From: Orientallactaga sibirica
Lineage: Eukaryota > Chordata > Mammalia > Rodentia > Dipodidae
Length of the DNA stretch: 64,000 nucleotides
Assembly (NCBI GenBank): GCA_036365145.1
Contig: JAEOAD010000031.1
Coordinates: 6,420,001-6,484,000 of the forward strand
Direction of reading: 5' to 3'
Positions 15,132 through 26,084 of the stretch are shown here, piece after piece (position 1 is the first letter of the stretch; each line of letters starts with the position of its first letter). The notes beneath the pieces are model-generated. The model did no database searches and was not told the DNA's origin. It worked only from the letters and a program-made list of their open reading frames with translations. The translations under genes and the position numbers were made by a program.

Positions 15132-16347
15132 AATGGGCACACCAGGGCCTCTAGCTACTGCAAAGAAACTCCAGATGCATGTGGCATCTTGTGGATCTGG
15201 CTTTACTTCGGTATTGGGGAATAGAACCTGGGTCCTTTGGCTTTTCTGGCAAGCACCTTAACCACTAAGCCACCTCTCTAGTCCCATTGCATCATTTTGC
15301 AGATGAAGAAACTGGGGTTCAGAGAGAGGAGGTAACTTGCCCAAAGCCACACAGCTAATGACCAGCCCAGGCCTAAAGATTTTTCAATGTGGGGTCCACA
15401 TGCTTTCCCCTCTAGCTCTGGGGTTAGTGGGGGGAGAGGAAGGGTCCTGGAAGTTGCTTCAGGAGGGGCTGATGGTTCTCTGGCCTCTAGGTAACGGCCT
15501 TGCCTAGTCCACAGGGTCTCCTGGGTGGTGTGGCACACACCCTGCAAAAGACCATCCAGAGCACCATCTCGGCAGTGACATGGGCACCTGCAGCTGTGCT
15601 GGGCACAGCAGGAAGGATACTGCATCTCACACCAGCCCCAGCTGCCTCCTCCACCAAAGGGAGGGCCATGTCCCTGTCGGATGCCCTGAAGGGTGTTACT
15701 GACAATGTGGTGGACACAGTGGTACATTACGTTCCGGTGAGTCCCACCCCAAGGCAACCTTCCTTCTCCCCGGGGTGCTGGTGCTGGGACAGAACACATA
15801 AGGTGGATTTGACCGAAGGGGTCTCTGGAGACCCTCCTTCAATACTCAAGGTCTAGAACATTCTGATGCAGTAGCCTGTTTAGCCTGAAGTAGATGCTCA
15901 GGGGCCTGGTCTTGGGCCTCTCTCCTGCATCCCATGTCCCACTTGGACAAGCTCCAAGCAGGCATCCTGACTTGGTTGCTGTGCCCTCAGCTCCCCAGGC
16001 TGTCGCTGATGGAACCCGAGAGCGAATTCCGTGACATCGACAACCCGCCGGCCGAGACTGAGCGCCGGGATTCGGAACGCAAGGGGTCTGGGGCGCCGCC
16101 CAGCAGCCCGGAGCCCGCGCAGCGCCAGGGGCCGCCCCGGGGCGGCCTGCGCAGCACCCGGGGCCTCAGCATGCCCTCCTGCCCGGGTCTGGACGACAAG
16201 GCCGAGGCGAACGCCACGCGTCCCGGCTTCCTGGCCATGCCCCGCGAGAAGCCAATGCGCAGGGTCAGCGACAGCTTCTTCCGGCCCAGCGTCATGGAGC
16301 CCATCCTGGGCCGCGTGCAGTACAACCAGCTGCGCAAGAAGAGCTGA
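1636..16347 (+). CDS. PLIN1: Perilipin 1, complete CDS over eight coding exons
   Basis: Coats the lipid droplets of adipocytes and gates lipolysis: it holds ABHD5 until PKA phosphorylates it, then releases it to ATGL and opens the droplet to hormone-sensitive lipase (known for the family). Joined exons 1636-1680, 4286-4490, 6141-6223, 8306-8570, 8897-9069, 14680-14874, 15491-15736 and 15991-16347 give 1569 nt, i.e. 522 codons plus stop, the human length as I recall it. The N-terminal PAT region is in exons 2-5. An acidic Glu/Asp run is near residues 288-318. PKA-type sites are visible as RRLS (Ser81), RRQS (Ser277), RRVS (Ser497) and the C-terminal RKKS (Ser522). The start ATG opens a near-identical N-terminus (MAVNKDPTLLDGDLP). 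No frameshift or premature stop. The poly(A) site is unclear; the first AATAAA in non-SINE DNA after the stop is at 18008. Confidence 0.98.
2634..3188 (-). repeat. Two B1 SINEs in PLIN1 intron 2
   Basis: Minus-strand 7SL-type SINEs at 2634-2773 and 3020-3188, read as GAGGTAGGGTCTCAC to GGGATTAAAGG. A diverged + strand B1 follows at 3653-3788. The rest of intron 2 (1681-4285) looks unique. Confidence 0.85.
4286..4490 (+). CDS. PLIN1: PLIN1 exon 3 (residues 16-84)
   Basis: Acceptor CTGACAG, donor GTGAGTCC. Begins EQENVLQRV and carries the PAT start and the PKA site RRLS at Ser81, then one base of the next codon. Confidence 0.97.
5896..6054 (-). repeat. B1 SINE in PLIN1 intron 3
   Basis: Minus-strand B1 flanked by a near-identical target duplication, CCTTAAGGTATTTTCTTT at about 5888 and CCTTAAGGCATTTTCTTT at about 6054. 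It ends 87 bases before exon 4. The rest of intron 3 (4491-6140) shows no other repeat or gene. Confidence 0.85.
6141..6223 (+). CDS. PLIN1: PLIN1 exon 4 (residues 84-111)
   Basis: Acceptor CCCTTCCAG, donor GTGAGTCC. Encodes TAANELACRGLDHLEEKIP and ends PPEK in phase 0. Confidence 0.97.
7221..8184 (-). repeat. SINE cluster in PLIN1 intron 4 (B3, B1, DIP-like, B1)
   Basis: Minus-strand, in order: an old B3-type element with TG-rich start and GAGGCCAGAGGA at 7221-7616; B1 at 7625-7775; B2-superfamily (DIP-like) element at 7776-8025; an older B1 at 8034-8182. Positions 6224-7220 hold no clear repeat. Confidence 0.75.
8306..8570 (+). CDS. PLIN1: PLIN1 exon 5 (residues 112-200)
   Basis: Acceptor CATCCCCCCAG, donor GTATGCAC. 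Starts IASELKGT; includes the conserved GRLASGGADLALGSIEKVVE segment and ends KEES plus one base. Confidence 0.97.
8897..9069 (+). CDS. PLIN1: PLIN1 exon 6 (residues 200-257)
   Basis: Acceptor CTTACCCAG, donor GTGAGTGT. Encodes the Lys/Ala/Pro-rich linker and the hydrophobic stretch ALAMWIPGVAPL, part of the droplet-binding region in the family. Confidence 0.97.
9670..11398. repeat. Dense SINE block, first half of PLIN1 intron 6
   Basis: Order: B1(-) 9670-9810; DIP-like(+) 9835-10085; B1(+) 10098-10235; DIP-like(+) 10243-10470; B1(+) about 10527-10672; ID-like(+) 10697-10785; B1(-) 10850-10985; old B1(-) 10998-11135; DIP-like(-) 11140-11390. No exon among them. Confidence 0.75.
11670..14345. 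repeat. Dense SINE block, second half of PLIN1 intron 6
   Basis: Order: DIP-like(-) 11670-11940 and 11948-12160; pyrimidine tract 12171-12294; B1(-) 12296-12445; DIP-like(-) long form 12450-12690; B1(-) 12695-12826 with ID-like(-) 12827-12908; B1(+) 12938-13080 and 13120-13270; B4-like(+) 13475-13660; DIP-like(+) 13666-13850; CA repeat 13979-14013; DIP-like(+) 14043-14255; ID-like(+) 14262-14345. Confidence 0.7.
14680..14874 (+). CDS. PLIN1: PLIN1 exon 7 (residues 258-322, acidic region)
   Basis: Acceptor CCCTCTAG, donor GTGATGGG. Starts SSLAQWGAS; carries RRQSEVR (PKA site Ser277) and a long run rich in Glu and Asp. 65 codons, phase 0 at both ends. Confidence 0.97.
15056..15293 (-). repeat. 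DIP-like SINE in PLIN1 intron 7
   Basis: Minus-strand element with the TTTATTTATTTT tail and GAGA tract at its left, and the tRNA-like head (GCACCTTAACCACTAAGCC) at its right, 200 bases before exon 8. Confidence 0.85.
15491..15736 (+). CDS. PLIN1: PLIN1 exon 8 (residues 323-404)
   Basis: Acceptor GGCCTCTAG, donor GTGAGTCC. Encodes GLLGGVAHTLQKTIQ and ISAVTWAPAAVLGTAGR, hydrophobic segments of the central droplet-targeting region. 82 codons, phase 0. Confidence 0.97.
15991..16347 (+). CDS. PLIN1: PLIN1 exon 9 (residues 405-522 and stop)
   Basis: Acceptor GTGCCCTCAG. Encodes the C-terminal ABHD5-binding region: LPRLSLMEPESEFRDIDNPP, a CpG-rich low-conservation linker, RRVSDSFFRPSVMEPILGR with Ser497, and RKKS then TGA at 16345. 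The 3' UTR follows and meets a SINE at about 16563. Confidence 0.97.
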   Translation, partial: LPRLSLMEPESEFRDIDNPPAETERRDSERKGSGAPPSSPEPAQRQGPPRGGLRSTRGLSMPSCPGLDDKAEANATRPGFLAMPREKPMRRVSDSFFRPSVMEPILGRVQYNQLRKKS

Positions 16348-16562
16348 GCCCTGCGACCCTCTAACGGGCCCCCAGCAGGTTTCCCCCCAAAAAACACAAG
16401 CCACACCTTCAAGTGGCCTGCTCTTTCAGAGGGGTTCCCTTGGGAGGCCCACCTTTATCCCCACCGTGCTGTGAGGCACGCATTTAAAGCATCCTTTTGG
16501 GGCTTGACCTCAGAACCAGTTTTTAAGGGACACTAAAGCTGTGGGCCACTATGATTTTATGG

Positions 16563-16615
16563 CTTTTTTAAAGGCAAGCCCAACAAACTGCCCCCCACCT
16601 TTTTTTTTAATGAGA

Positions 16616-16656
<41 letters not shown>

Positions 16657-16879
16657 GACACACCAGAGCCTTCAGCCACTGTAATCAAACTCCACACGTG
16701 CACCATCTTGTGCACATGTGCCACCTTATACACTTGTGTCACTTTGTGCATTTGGCTTACATGGGACCTGGAGAGTCGAACATGGGTCCTCATATTTCAC
16801 TGGCAAGCACCTTAACCCCTAAAACATCTCTCCAGCCCATGGCTTGTCTTTTACTAACTTAATCTCACACTGCTTTGAG

Positions 16880-16912
<33 letters not shown>

Positions 16913-18670
16913 TTTGTGGTTTTTCGAGGTAGGGTCTCACTCTGGTCCAGGCTGACCTGAAATTAACCATGTAGTCTCAGGTTGGCCTCAAACTCATGGC
17001 GATCCTCCTACCTCTGTCTCCCACGGTCTGGGCTTAAAGGCGTGCACAACACCCAGCTGCTTAATCTCACACTGCTTTAACCAAACTTGTGGCCAATTGA
17101 CATTTAGCAGGTTCCAAAATGCAGATCCTTTTTCTATGAACAAATATTTGTTGCCAAAAAAAAAAAAAAAAAAAAAAAAAAGGGTCACTTGACAGTCTCT
17201 CTTTTTCTCCCTCTCCTTCTCACTTCCTTTATTTCTCTCTCTCTCTCTCTCTCTCTCTTCTTTCCCAGAGTGCTGAGATTAAAAGTGTGCACTACCACAG
17301 CCGCCTGCCCCCTTTTTTTGAGACATGGTCTTATGTAGTTTGCTGTGTAGCTGAGGATGACCTTGAACTTCTTTTGCCTTCAACCCCCAAGAATTACAGG
17401 CTTGGGGCCTTCACACCCCATTAATGCATTGCTGAGGATCAAACCTTGTGCATGCTGGGCAAGCACTCTACTAACTGAGAACTACATCCCTAGTCCATCA
17501 TCTTTCTTTATTTGGAAAAGGTCTCCCTACACAGCCCAAGCTGCCCCTTCTCCAGTGCTAGAATTACAGATGTGGACCAGCTTACTCTGCTTGTCAGGAA
17601 TTCTCGATGTGTTCTTAGTCCTGAGCTCAAAGATCTTCTGATTATCTAGTGTGTGGAGGCACACTGCTTTGAAGGGAGAACAACCAGGTGCAAAAGTCCT
17701 TATATGTTTATTCTATTTAAAATAATCATTCTACTTTTTGCCAACCCCTTCCCACAGGTGCAGTCCCAGGCCCACCTGCTATAGCACCACCATTTGCTCA
17801 CAACCACATTTCCATGGTATCATTCCTGCCTTCCATCATATAGTCACTCTTTTGAATGCTGGCACCCCAGATGCCAGGGACAACAATGATAACCTTTTGC
17901 TCAATATTGTGTATATTATATATTATATATACTGACTCTATTCCAAGTATTCATTCCAAATTCTGTTTCTGGAAATGCTCATATTTGGTCAGTCTAGGAA
18001 AGACATAAATAAAAATTTAAAATTCAAACATTGCAAAAGTGTATGTGTCTGGATTCATCAGTTTTCCCTTATGAAAACCCTGGTGTAGTTTCTCATGGAG
18101 CCTTCTAGTTATAGCCTACACATATGCAAGCACATGCATATAAACCCTTACCCTGATTTACACTAGCTGGCTCTTCTCACTTAATGATACCTCTCATCTG
18201 TCTTTTTGTACCAGTATCATAAGCCATACTTTCTCTTTTTAATGGCAAGTAGTTCACAATATGGGAATGCCATATTTGTTATAACTAGCTCCCCAATGAT
18301 GAATTAAACTTTTTTGTAAGGCAAGCCCAACCACCTACCTTTTATTTTTATGTGAGACTGAGAAAGAGAAAGAGAGAGAGAATTGGTGCATGAGGGCCTC
18401 CATCCACTGCAGTTGAACTCTAGATGCATGCACCCCCTTGGGCACTTGTGTGACCTTACATACTTGCATCACTGTCATCTGGCTTACATGGGACCTGGAG
18501 AGTCCTTAGGTTTGGCAGGCAAGTGCTTTAACCACTAAGCCATCTCTCCAACCCCCTCAATTATGAATTTTTAGGTTGTTTCCATTTTTTTTTTTTTGCT
18601 ACTGTTAACAGTGGTAGAGCTTTTGCTTAGTATGTGCAAAGCCCTGACTTTAATCCCCAGCCCTCCCCAC
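16563..18670. repeat. Repeats in the PLIN1 3' flank
   Basis: DIP-like(-) 16563-16840, B1(-) 16905-17058 with a GTT run at its tail, an A tract and CT repeat at 17157-17260, old B1/ID remnants to about 17500, DIP-like(-) 18310-18555, ID-like(-) 18600-18670. Positions 17640-18300 look unique and AT-rich, with AATAAA at 18008. Confidence 0.65.
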
Positions 18671-18768
18671 CCTTGTGCCCACACACTAATAGGGTCTATG
18701 TATATGTGAAGATATATCTATGGACAAATTGTAATTTGTAACAATGACATCAAAACATACTAGGTAGG

Positions 18769-18936
18769 GGCTGGGGAATTGGCTCAGCAGTGAAAGAACT
18801 TGCTTGTAAAGTCTTTCAGCCTGGTTTTGATCCCTCAGTACCCACATGAAGCCAGATGCACAAAGTGGTACATGCATATGGAGTTCTTTTGTTGTGGCAA
18901 GAAGCCCTGATGTGCCCATACACACTTATACACATA

Positions 18937-18967
<31 letters not shown>

Positions 18968-20901
18968 GTGTTCACAAATAAAAATATTTTTAAAAGACAC
19001 AATGCTGGGTTGGAAAGATGGCTTAGTGGTTAAGACCCATGGAAGCCAGATGCAAAAGGTGGCGCATGCGTCTGGAGTTCATTGCAGCCACTGGAGGCCT
19101 TGATGAGCCCATTCTCTATCTGCCTCTCTCTCTTTCAAAAAAACAAATAAATATATTATTTAAAAAAGACATGCTGGCTGAAATGTGTGATTTAAAATAT
19201 TGAAATAGGGCTGGAGAGATGGCTTACGGTTAAGGTGCCTGCCTGCTAAGCCTAAGAACCCGTTCCAATCTCCAGGTCCCACGTTTAGCCAGATGCAGTG
19301 ATGCAAGGGTGCAATGCTGCACTTGACCACAAGGGGGCGCACACATCTGGATTTCATTCACAGTGGCTGAGAGACTGCTGGCGCGCCCATCTCTATCTGT
19401 CTCCCTCTCTCTCTCTGCCTGTCTCTCTCTGTGTCTCTCTCCAAAAATAAATGAAAATAAAATAAAATAAAATATTGAAATATTGAAAGCCAAGTAGCTT
19501 TCAAAAAAACTCATTTAGGAGCTGGAGAGATGGTCTAGCAGTTAAGGCGTTTGCCTGCAAAGCCTAAGGACCCAGGTTCAATGTCCCAGTACCCCTGTAG
19601 GCCAGTGGCACATGCATCTGGAGTTCATTTGCCAGTGGCACATGCATCTCTCTCTTTTTTTTTTTTTTTTTTTTTGTTTTTGAATTAACTGGGTTGAGTC
19701 ATTTGCAGTGGTTGGAGGCTGAACTGGCATGCCCATTGATTCTCTCTATCTGCCTCTAAATCCCCAACCGCCCCCATTCTCTCTATCTGCCTCTTTCCCA
19801 CTCTCTCAATAAATAAATAAATAGTTTTAAAAACTCATTTATATTTCAGTCATTTTCCCTGCAGCTTAAAAATGTATACCAATCATTATCACACAGCTGT
19901 TTTTTAGACATCCATGTATACACCTATCCCCTACAGGAATCCTTCAGACCCATGGGTGCCATCTTGGCTCCTACCTATGGTCTTGTTCATGAAAGAACAC
20001 AGCTCCCTGAAACTGACGCTGGGGATTGGAAGACACGTGGTGTAATGAATAGCAACTTCATCCCTGGCTTTGGAGTTTGAAGAGCCAGGAAGTGGGTGGT
20101 GGACATACACGTATGAACAGGTCCAGTGCCCTCTCCTGGACACCACACCCAGCAATTTCCCAAGTGTAGGAGTTGTAGATTGGCAAGAGGGGCCCTTAGG
20201 GGCTGGAGAGATGGCTTAGCAGTTAAGGCACTTGCCTGCAAAGCCCAAGGACCAGGCATTGATTCCCCAGTATCCATGTAAAGCCAGATGCAGAAGATGG
20301 CAAATGTGTCTGGAGTTTGTTTGCAGTGGCTAGAGGCCCTGGTATGCCCATTCTCCCTCTCTATTTGCCTCTTTCTCTCTCTCATAAATAATAAAATATT
20401 TTATTTTTATTTATTTATTTGAGAGAGAGAGGGAGAGAGGCAGATATATAGAGAGAATGGACACATCAGGACTTCCAGCTGCTGCACATGAACTTCAGAC
20501 ACATGCGCCACCTTGTGCATCTGGCTTATGTGGGTCCTGGGGAGTTGAACCTGGGACCCTGCTGCTAAGTCATCTCTCCAGCCCTCAATAAACTATTTTT
20601 AAAAGAGGGGCCCTTAGCATCTGTTATGACAGGGTGGCTTCCCAGTTGAAGAGAAATTTGGAGTAGCTACTAATGGTGAAAAAAATAAGTGGGGTCTCAC
20701 AGGGCTGGAGAGATGGCTTAGAGGCTAAGGTGCTTGCCTGCAAAGCCTAAGGACCCATGTTCAACGCTCCAGATTTCACATAAGCTAGCTGTACAAGGTG
20801 ATGCAAGTGCTCAAAGTCACACATGCACACAAGGTGGTGCTTGTGTCTGGAGTTTGATTATAATGGCTGGAGGCCTTGGTGCACCAATTCATTCTCGCTC
20901 C

Positions 20902-20956
<55 letters not shown>

Positions 20957-20990
20957 ATAAAAAAGGCCAGTCTGTTGGGCTTGCCTTAAA
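18769..20990. repeat. Run of eight DIP-like SINEs
   Basis: Plus-strand copies at 18769-19000, 19010-19170, 19207-19480 (long form with CTCF-like core at 19327), 19515-19830, 20200-20398 and 20703-20990, and a minus-strand copy at 20400-20584. The 20200-20602 composite has an identical 15-bp target duplication (AAGAGGGGCCCTTAG) at 20185-20199 and 20603-20617. The 20990-21330 stretch looks unique. Confidence 0.75.
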
Positions 20991-21329
20991 AAAAGGGGGG
21001 CGGGTCCTAAGAAAAGGGGAAGTGGATCCCAGGGGTAAGGGGCAGCTTGTGATTTCTGCCCCACTGCTCCACAGACAACAGACATTTGAGTGTTATTTCC
21101 ATATTTTTATTGTGACAGACTTTGTAGCAATGAACATTCTTGTCAGAGATTCTTGAGGACATGTATGAGCATCATTAAGAAGATATTGACAAATATTCTC
21201 CCAAGTGGATGCTGTGAATCTTGCATTTAATAATGTCTAATGTAACCTTTTGTAAATGTGATGGGTATAAACTGGTAACTCATTATCCATTGAATTCTCT
21301 GATTAGTGATGATGTTGAACATTATTGTT

Positions 21330-22830
21330 TATTGGGTTGGGACTATAACTCAGTGATAGAGTACCTGCCTAGCATGCACAATTGGGGTTCCAGCCACAGC
21401 ACTGGACAAAATATACATGAGCCGGGTGTGATGGCGCACACCTTTATTCCCAGCACTCGGGAGGCAGAGGTAGGAGGATTGCTGTGAGTTCGAGACCACC
21501 CTGAGACTACATAGTGAATTCCAGGTCAGCCTGGGCTAGAGTGAGACCCTATCTCTTCTGTTTATTAAACATTTGTATTTTTTCTTCTGTGAAGTGTTTG
21601 TCAAAATTTTGAGAACTTTTCTATTGGTAACTTATTTTTTTGTTGATTTTTAAAAGTTTTTTACATTTTCTGGACACTAAGCATTTATCAGCTACACATG
21701 TCACATGTATCTGTCTTCAGTTTATCTTTCACTGTCTTCATGGATTATGTTTTTGTTTGTTTTATCTTCTTTTTTATTATATTTTTATTTGTTTATTTGA
21801 GAGAGAGAAAGAAGGCAGAAAGAGAGAGAGAATGGGCACATCAGGGCCCCCAGTTGCTGCAAACAAAACCCAGATGTGTGCACCCTTGTGCAACTAGATT
21901 ATGTGGGTCCTTGGGGAACTGAACCTATGTCCTTTGGCTTTGCAGGTAAGTGTCTTAACTGCTAAGCCATCTCTCCAGCCCCCCTACCCCTTTTTGAGGT
22001 AGACTCTTGCTCTAGCCCTCACTAACCTGGAGTTCACTATGTAGTCTCAGGCTGGCCTTGAACTCACAGCCATCCTACTACCTCTGCCTCCTAAGTGCTG
22101 GGATTAAAGGTGTGTGCCACTATACCTGGTTCCATAACAGTTTTTAAAGCATCTAAATTGTCTTCCCTTCCTTTCCCTTCTCTCATCTTTCTATTCCTCC
22201 TTTCCTTCTTCTCTCCCTACTCCCTTCCTTCTTTATCACTTTTTTTCCTTATCTTGACAGGGACATGTAGCTTCATGTAACCCAGTCTGTCCTCAAACTT
22301 TCTATGCAGCTGAGGCTGGCCTTGAACTCCTGATCTTCCTCCCTCCACCGTCTTAGGGCTGGGATAACAGGCATGCACCACCATACCCAGCAGCATCTAA
22401 ATGCTCTGACCATAACAAATTATTTCAGTTCTTGATGTCAGATATAGATCCATCTACTTTTAATTGGGAATTGTGGTAAAGACTGAGATGTGGACACTGG
22501 CTATGCAGTCTAGATTGTTCTATGTTCTATTGTTCTATTGCTGACAGATATGACATGAACACATTACCTACCCAGTGGTAAGGGCTAGGAGAAGTTATGA
22601 ACTTGTATTGATAGTTGAACTCTGTTTAAAAAAATATTTTCTTTATTTATTTGCAAGCAGAGGAAGACAGAGAGAGAGAGAGAGAGAGTGGCCTCTAGCT
22701 ACTGCAAACAAATCCCAGATGCATGCACCACCTTCTGCATCTGGGTTACATGGGTACTGGGGAATTGAACCTAGGTCCTTAGATGTCACAGGCAAGTACC
22801 ATAATGGCTAAATCATCTCCCTAACCCCTA
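21330..22830. repeat. SINEs between PLIN1 and KIF7
   Basis: ID-like(+) 21330-21415, B1(+) 21420-21560, DIP-like(-) 21775-21985, B1(-) 21990-22135, old B1(-) 22255-22395, DIP-like(-) 22630-22830. Confidence 0.7.
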
Positions 22831-23830
22831 ACTGAACTCTTAACCCTACCAAATTCTTTTGAAAATATACTGTTTTAAATTTGCTTTCTCTGTAATTTAA
22901 TTACTAATTACCATAATTATTATAATTATAATCATGACTCCTTTGAAATGTGATGCTTCATCAATTACTATCACCTTTTGTTATCATGTAAAGATCCAGG
23001 TTTTAGTGCCTGCTTCTTGACACTCAGAGTCAAATGAATCTTTTGGGTCGAAGTGGTGGCAGGCTGCTTTGTGCCATTCCTGCTCAGTCCCCCAATTAAT
23101 TTAGAATATTTAGACCAAGTGTAATTTTTGGCACGTCAGAGAACACTCCTGCTGTGTCTACATTTCTCAAATGCTTGAATCTTCAGTTTTTCCCAATTGA
23201 ATTATACATTGTGGATGTGCCACAGCTCCTGCAGTCAGCCCTTCTAACAGACAGTTGCTTGGTGTTTTAATGATGGTCCTTCAGGATACGCAAATCAGCT
23301 GGCTACCTGCTTCCATCTGAAAGTTCTAGGATTGGCTGTGGATGAGTTCTCACTATCTATGTTGTCTCAAGAGCCCTGCAAGCCACTTTGCCAGTGAGGA
23401 GCTCACGAATGAACACTTGGCCGTGTAATAGACGAGCCTCTCAATTCAGAGACCACTCCACACCACATGGTATTTGCTTCTTCTTCTGTGTGTTTTGTAT
23501 CTGAGGGTAACAGCAGAGAGGAGAGGTGGAAGAGCAGACCCTTGGTACTGTGATCCCTGGGTCAACCTGCCTGGGACCCTCTTCTCTCCTTTTCAGTTTC
23601 CCAGCTTAACATGACCTTATTGTTCCTGTCATTTCAAGCTGGCATTACTGTTACTTGAGGATTTCCTAGTACAGATGTATCTGGAGAGAGTGGACCGTTT
23701 CTATAGCCTTTACATACACTGCCTATCTATAACAGGCAATCTTCTGTATACATAATAAATTAAAATTTGCTACTGTATTAGACTATATCCGTTTCTCTGG
23801 TGCTATTTTCAATGACAACTTTGTTTTCAG
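22830..23830. other. Low-repeat island between PLIN1 and KIF7
   Basis: About 1 kb of AT-rich, apparently unique DNA with no SINE and no convincing exon, in a region otherwise filled with retroposons. Function unknown. Confidence 0.5.
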
Positions 23831-23929
23831 AAGTGGTGGTGGTTGGTTATAGTACTTGGGATGGGACCCAGGGGCTCCCACATGCTACACAAGCGGTCTG
23901 CCAGTGAGTTACTCTGATAGTCCTGTTTC

Positions 23930-24880
23930 TTTTATTTATTTGTTTATTTATGCAAGCAGAGTGTGTGTGACAGAGAGAGAGAGAGAGAAAGAGAAGAGAA
24001 ACAGACAGAATGAGCATGCCAGGGCCTCTAGCTGCTGCAAATGAACTCCAGTTGCATGTGCCACTTTGTGCATTTGACTTTACATGGGTACTGGGGAATT
24101 GAACCTGGTTCCTTAGGTTTTGCAGGTAAGCTCCTTAACCACTAAGCATCTCTCCAGCCCCAGACTTTTGTTTTGAGGCAGGCTCTCACTCTGTAGCTCA
24201 GGATGGCCTGGAACTCATTGCAGTCCTTCTGCCTCGGCCTCCTGTGTCAAGTGCTGGGATTACAGATGGTGTACACCTCCATGATCCACTGTTTCCAGGC
24301 ATTTTTTTTTTTTTTGTTACTGTTGTTTTGTTTTGTTTTGGTTTGGTTTTCGAGGTGGGGGTCTCACTCTAGCCCAGGCTGACCTGGAATTCACTATGTA
24401 GTCTCAGGGGGGCCTCGAACTCACAGCAATCCTCCTACCTTGTGTGGCACAATGCAGGCCTGGCCCTAGCCAGACCGCATGGCAGAAGAAACCAGGAAGT
24501 GGCTTCTGTGAACATGGCGTTCTGCACAGGCCTGGCGTGACAACAGCTACAGTCCCATGCTCGCGAGAAACCTGCCACGAGATGACCTGTCCAGAGACAG
24601 GCTGTCACTGGTCACAAAAAGGGGACCACCCCATACAATGATTGGCTAGCCAAGCCCCTTAAAACCCCCTGCACTTCCTCGAATAAATGAGTTTGTGGCA
24701 GTTCTCCCTCTGTTGCTTCCACCCAACTCCCGGAGTCTGTGTCATGATTCCGTGTTTCTCACCCCCAACTCGGCAGAGACCCTGCCGTCCCTCCTGGGCT
24801 GGCCCTAGGGGGGACCCCAACACTACCTCTGCCTTCCCAGTGCTGGGATTAAAGGTGTGTGCCACCATGCCTGGCTTTGT
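23930..24880. repeat. DIP-like SINE, old B1, and a B1 split by an LTR
   Basis: DIP-like(-) 23930-24160; old B1(-) 24165-24298; younger B1(-) from 24320 to 24440 that resumes at 24823 and ends about 24877, interrupted by the LTR at 24441-24822. Confidence 0.75.
24441..24822 (+). mobile_element. Solo retroviral LTR, 382 bp
   Basis: Begins TGTGTGGC and ends CCCCAACA (TG...CA ends). It is flanked by a perfect 6-bp target duplication CTACCT (24435-24440 and 24823-24828) and sits inside a B1. AATAAA at 24682-24687 sets the orientation. No internal retroviral sequence, so a solo LTR left by recombination. A 6-bp duplication is typical of class II (ERVK/IAP-type) elements; family assignment is inference. 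Confidence 0.8.
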
Positions 24881-25044
24881 TTCTAGATTTTGATTAGAAT
24901 TCAGCTATACACTTCCAGACATGACCTGACCATTTCATTCATAACCTCATAGCCACTGCTAAATGCCTGCACAATACTGGACCCATCAACATTCTGACAT
25001 GGATGGTGGGTGGGAAGGAAACAAAAAGGCATTAAAATAGATGA

Positions 25045-25737
25045 GGGGGGCTGGAGAAATGGCTTAGCCGTTAAGGCGTTTGCCTGCAAAGCCAAAGGAT
25101 CCCAGTTCGATTCTCCAGGACCCACGTAAGCCAGATGCACAAGGGGCACATGCAGCTGGAGTTCTTTTGCAGTGGCTAGAGGCCCTGGCATGCCCATTCT
25201 CTCTGTCTGCCTCTCTTCTATCTCTCTCTCTCTCAATCTCTCTACTTGCAAATAAATAAATAAAAATTTAAAAAGTATTTAAAAATAAAATAAAATAAAA
25301 TAGATGAGGGGTTAGTTGGAAAGAAGAAGGGGTTCAGTAGTAGAGGTGTGGGGGGATGAGAGAGGAAATTATGATCAAAATACAATATGTACTATTATGA
25401 CAATTGCCAATAAAAAATTTTTCACTCTAGCCCTAAGCTGACCTAGAACTCACTCTGTTGCCCAGACTGGCCTCCAACTCACAGTGATCCTCCCACCTCA
25501 TCCTCCCCAGTGCTGGGATTAAAGGCAGGCACACCACACCTGCCTAATAATAATGATGATGATGATAAAAGGTCAGGACTGGAGAGATGGCTTAGCGGTT
25601 AAGGCGTTTGCCCGAGAAGCTGAAGGACGTAGGTTCGATTCCCCAGTACTCACACCAGATGCCCAAGGTGGCACATGCATCTGGAGTTTGTTTGCAGTGG
25701 ATAGAGGCCCTGGCGAGCCCATTCTCTCTCTCTCAAA

Positions 25738-25772
<35 letters not shown>

Positions 25773-25790
25773 ATACATATTTTAAAAAGT
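25045..25790. repeat. DIP-like SINEs, L1 3' fragment and B1 before KIF7
   Basis: DIP-like(+) 25045-25300; an L1-type 3' end at 25303-25420 ending in ACAATTGCCAATAAAAAAT; B1(-) 25423-25545; DIP-like(+) 25573-25790 with an expanded AAAT tail. 25790-26085 looks unique. Confidence 0.65.
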
Positions 25791-26084
25791 CAAGCATGCA
25801 TAGTATTCCCAATGGAAACAATGCCTCAGAGGTCACCTAAGCGGAGACTCCATCCCTGAAGGCTGCACGTGGACACCCCTGTACCACCTCTCCTGCTGAC
25901 ACGCTACCAGAATCCCTAACGTGTGAGAAAACTAGTCTTAGAATTGAAGAAGTATTTAGTTAATGCAGGGAGTTAGAACAACATCCCCCCACCCCCCCGG
26001 GAATCGTATTGGCATGGGGGTGGGCAGAGAGGTAGACCGATGTCGGATGACTTCTAGAATGTCAGGAGATGCCACCACGCCGAG

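Noticed and set aside
15898..16412. Three overlapping frames at PLIN1 exon 9 besides the true one
   Set aside because: GC-rich shadows of the conserved perilipin frame.
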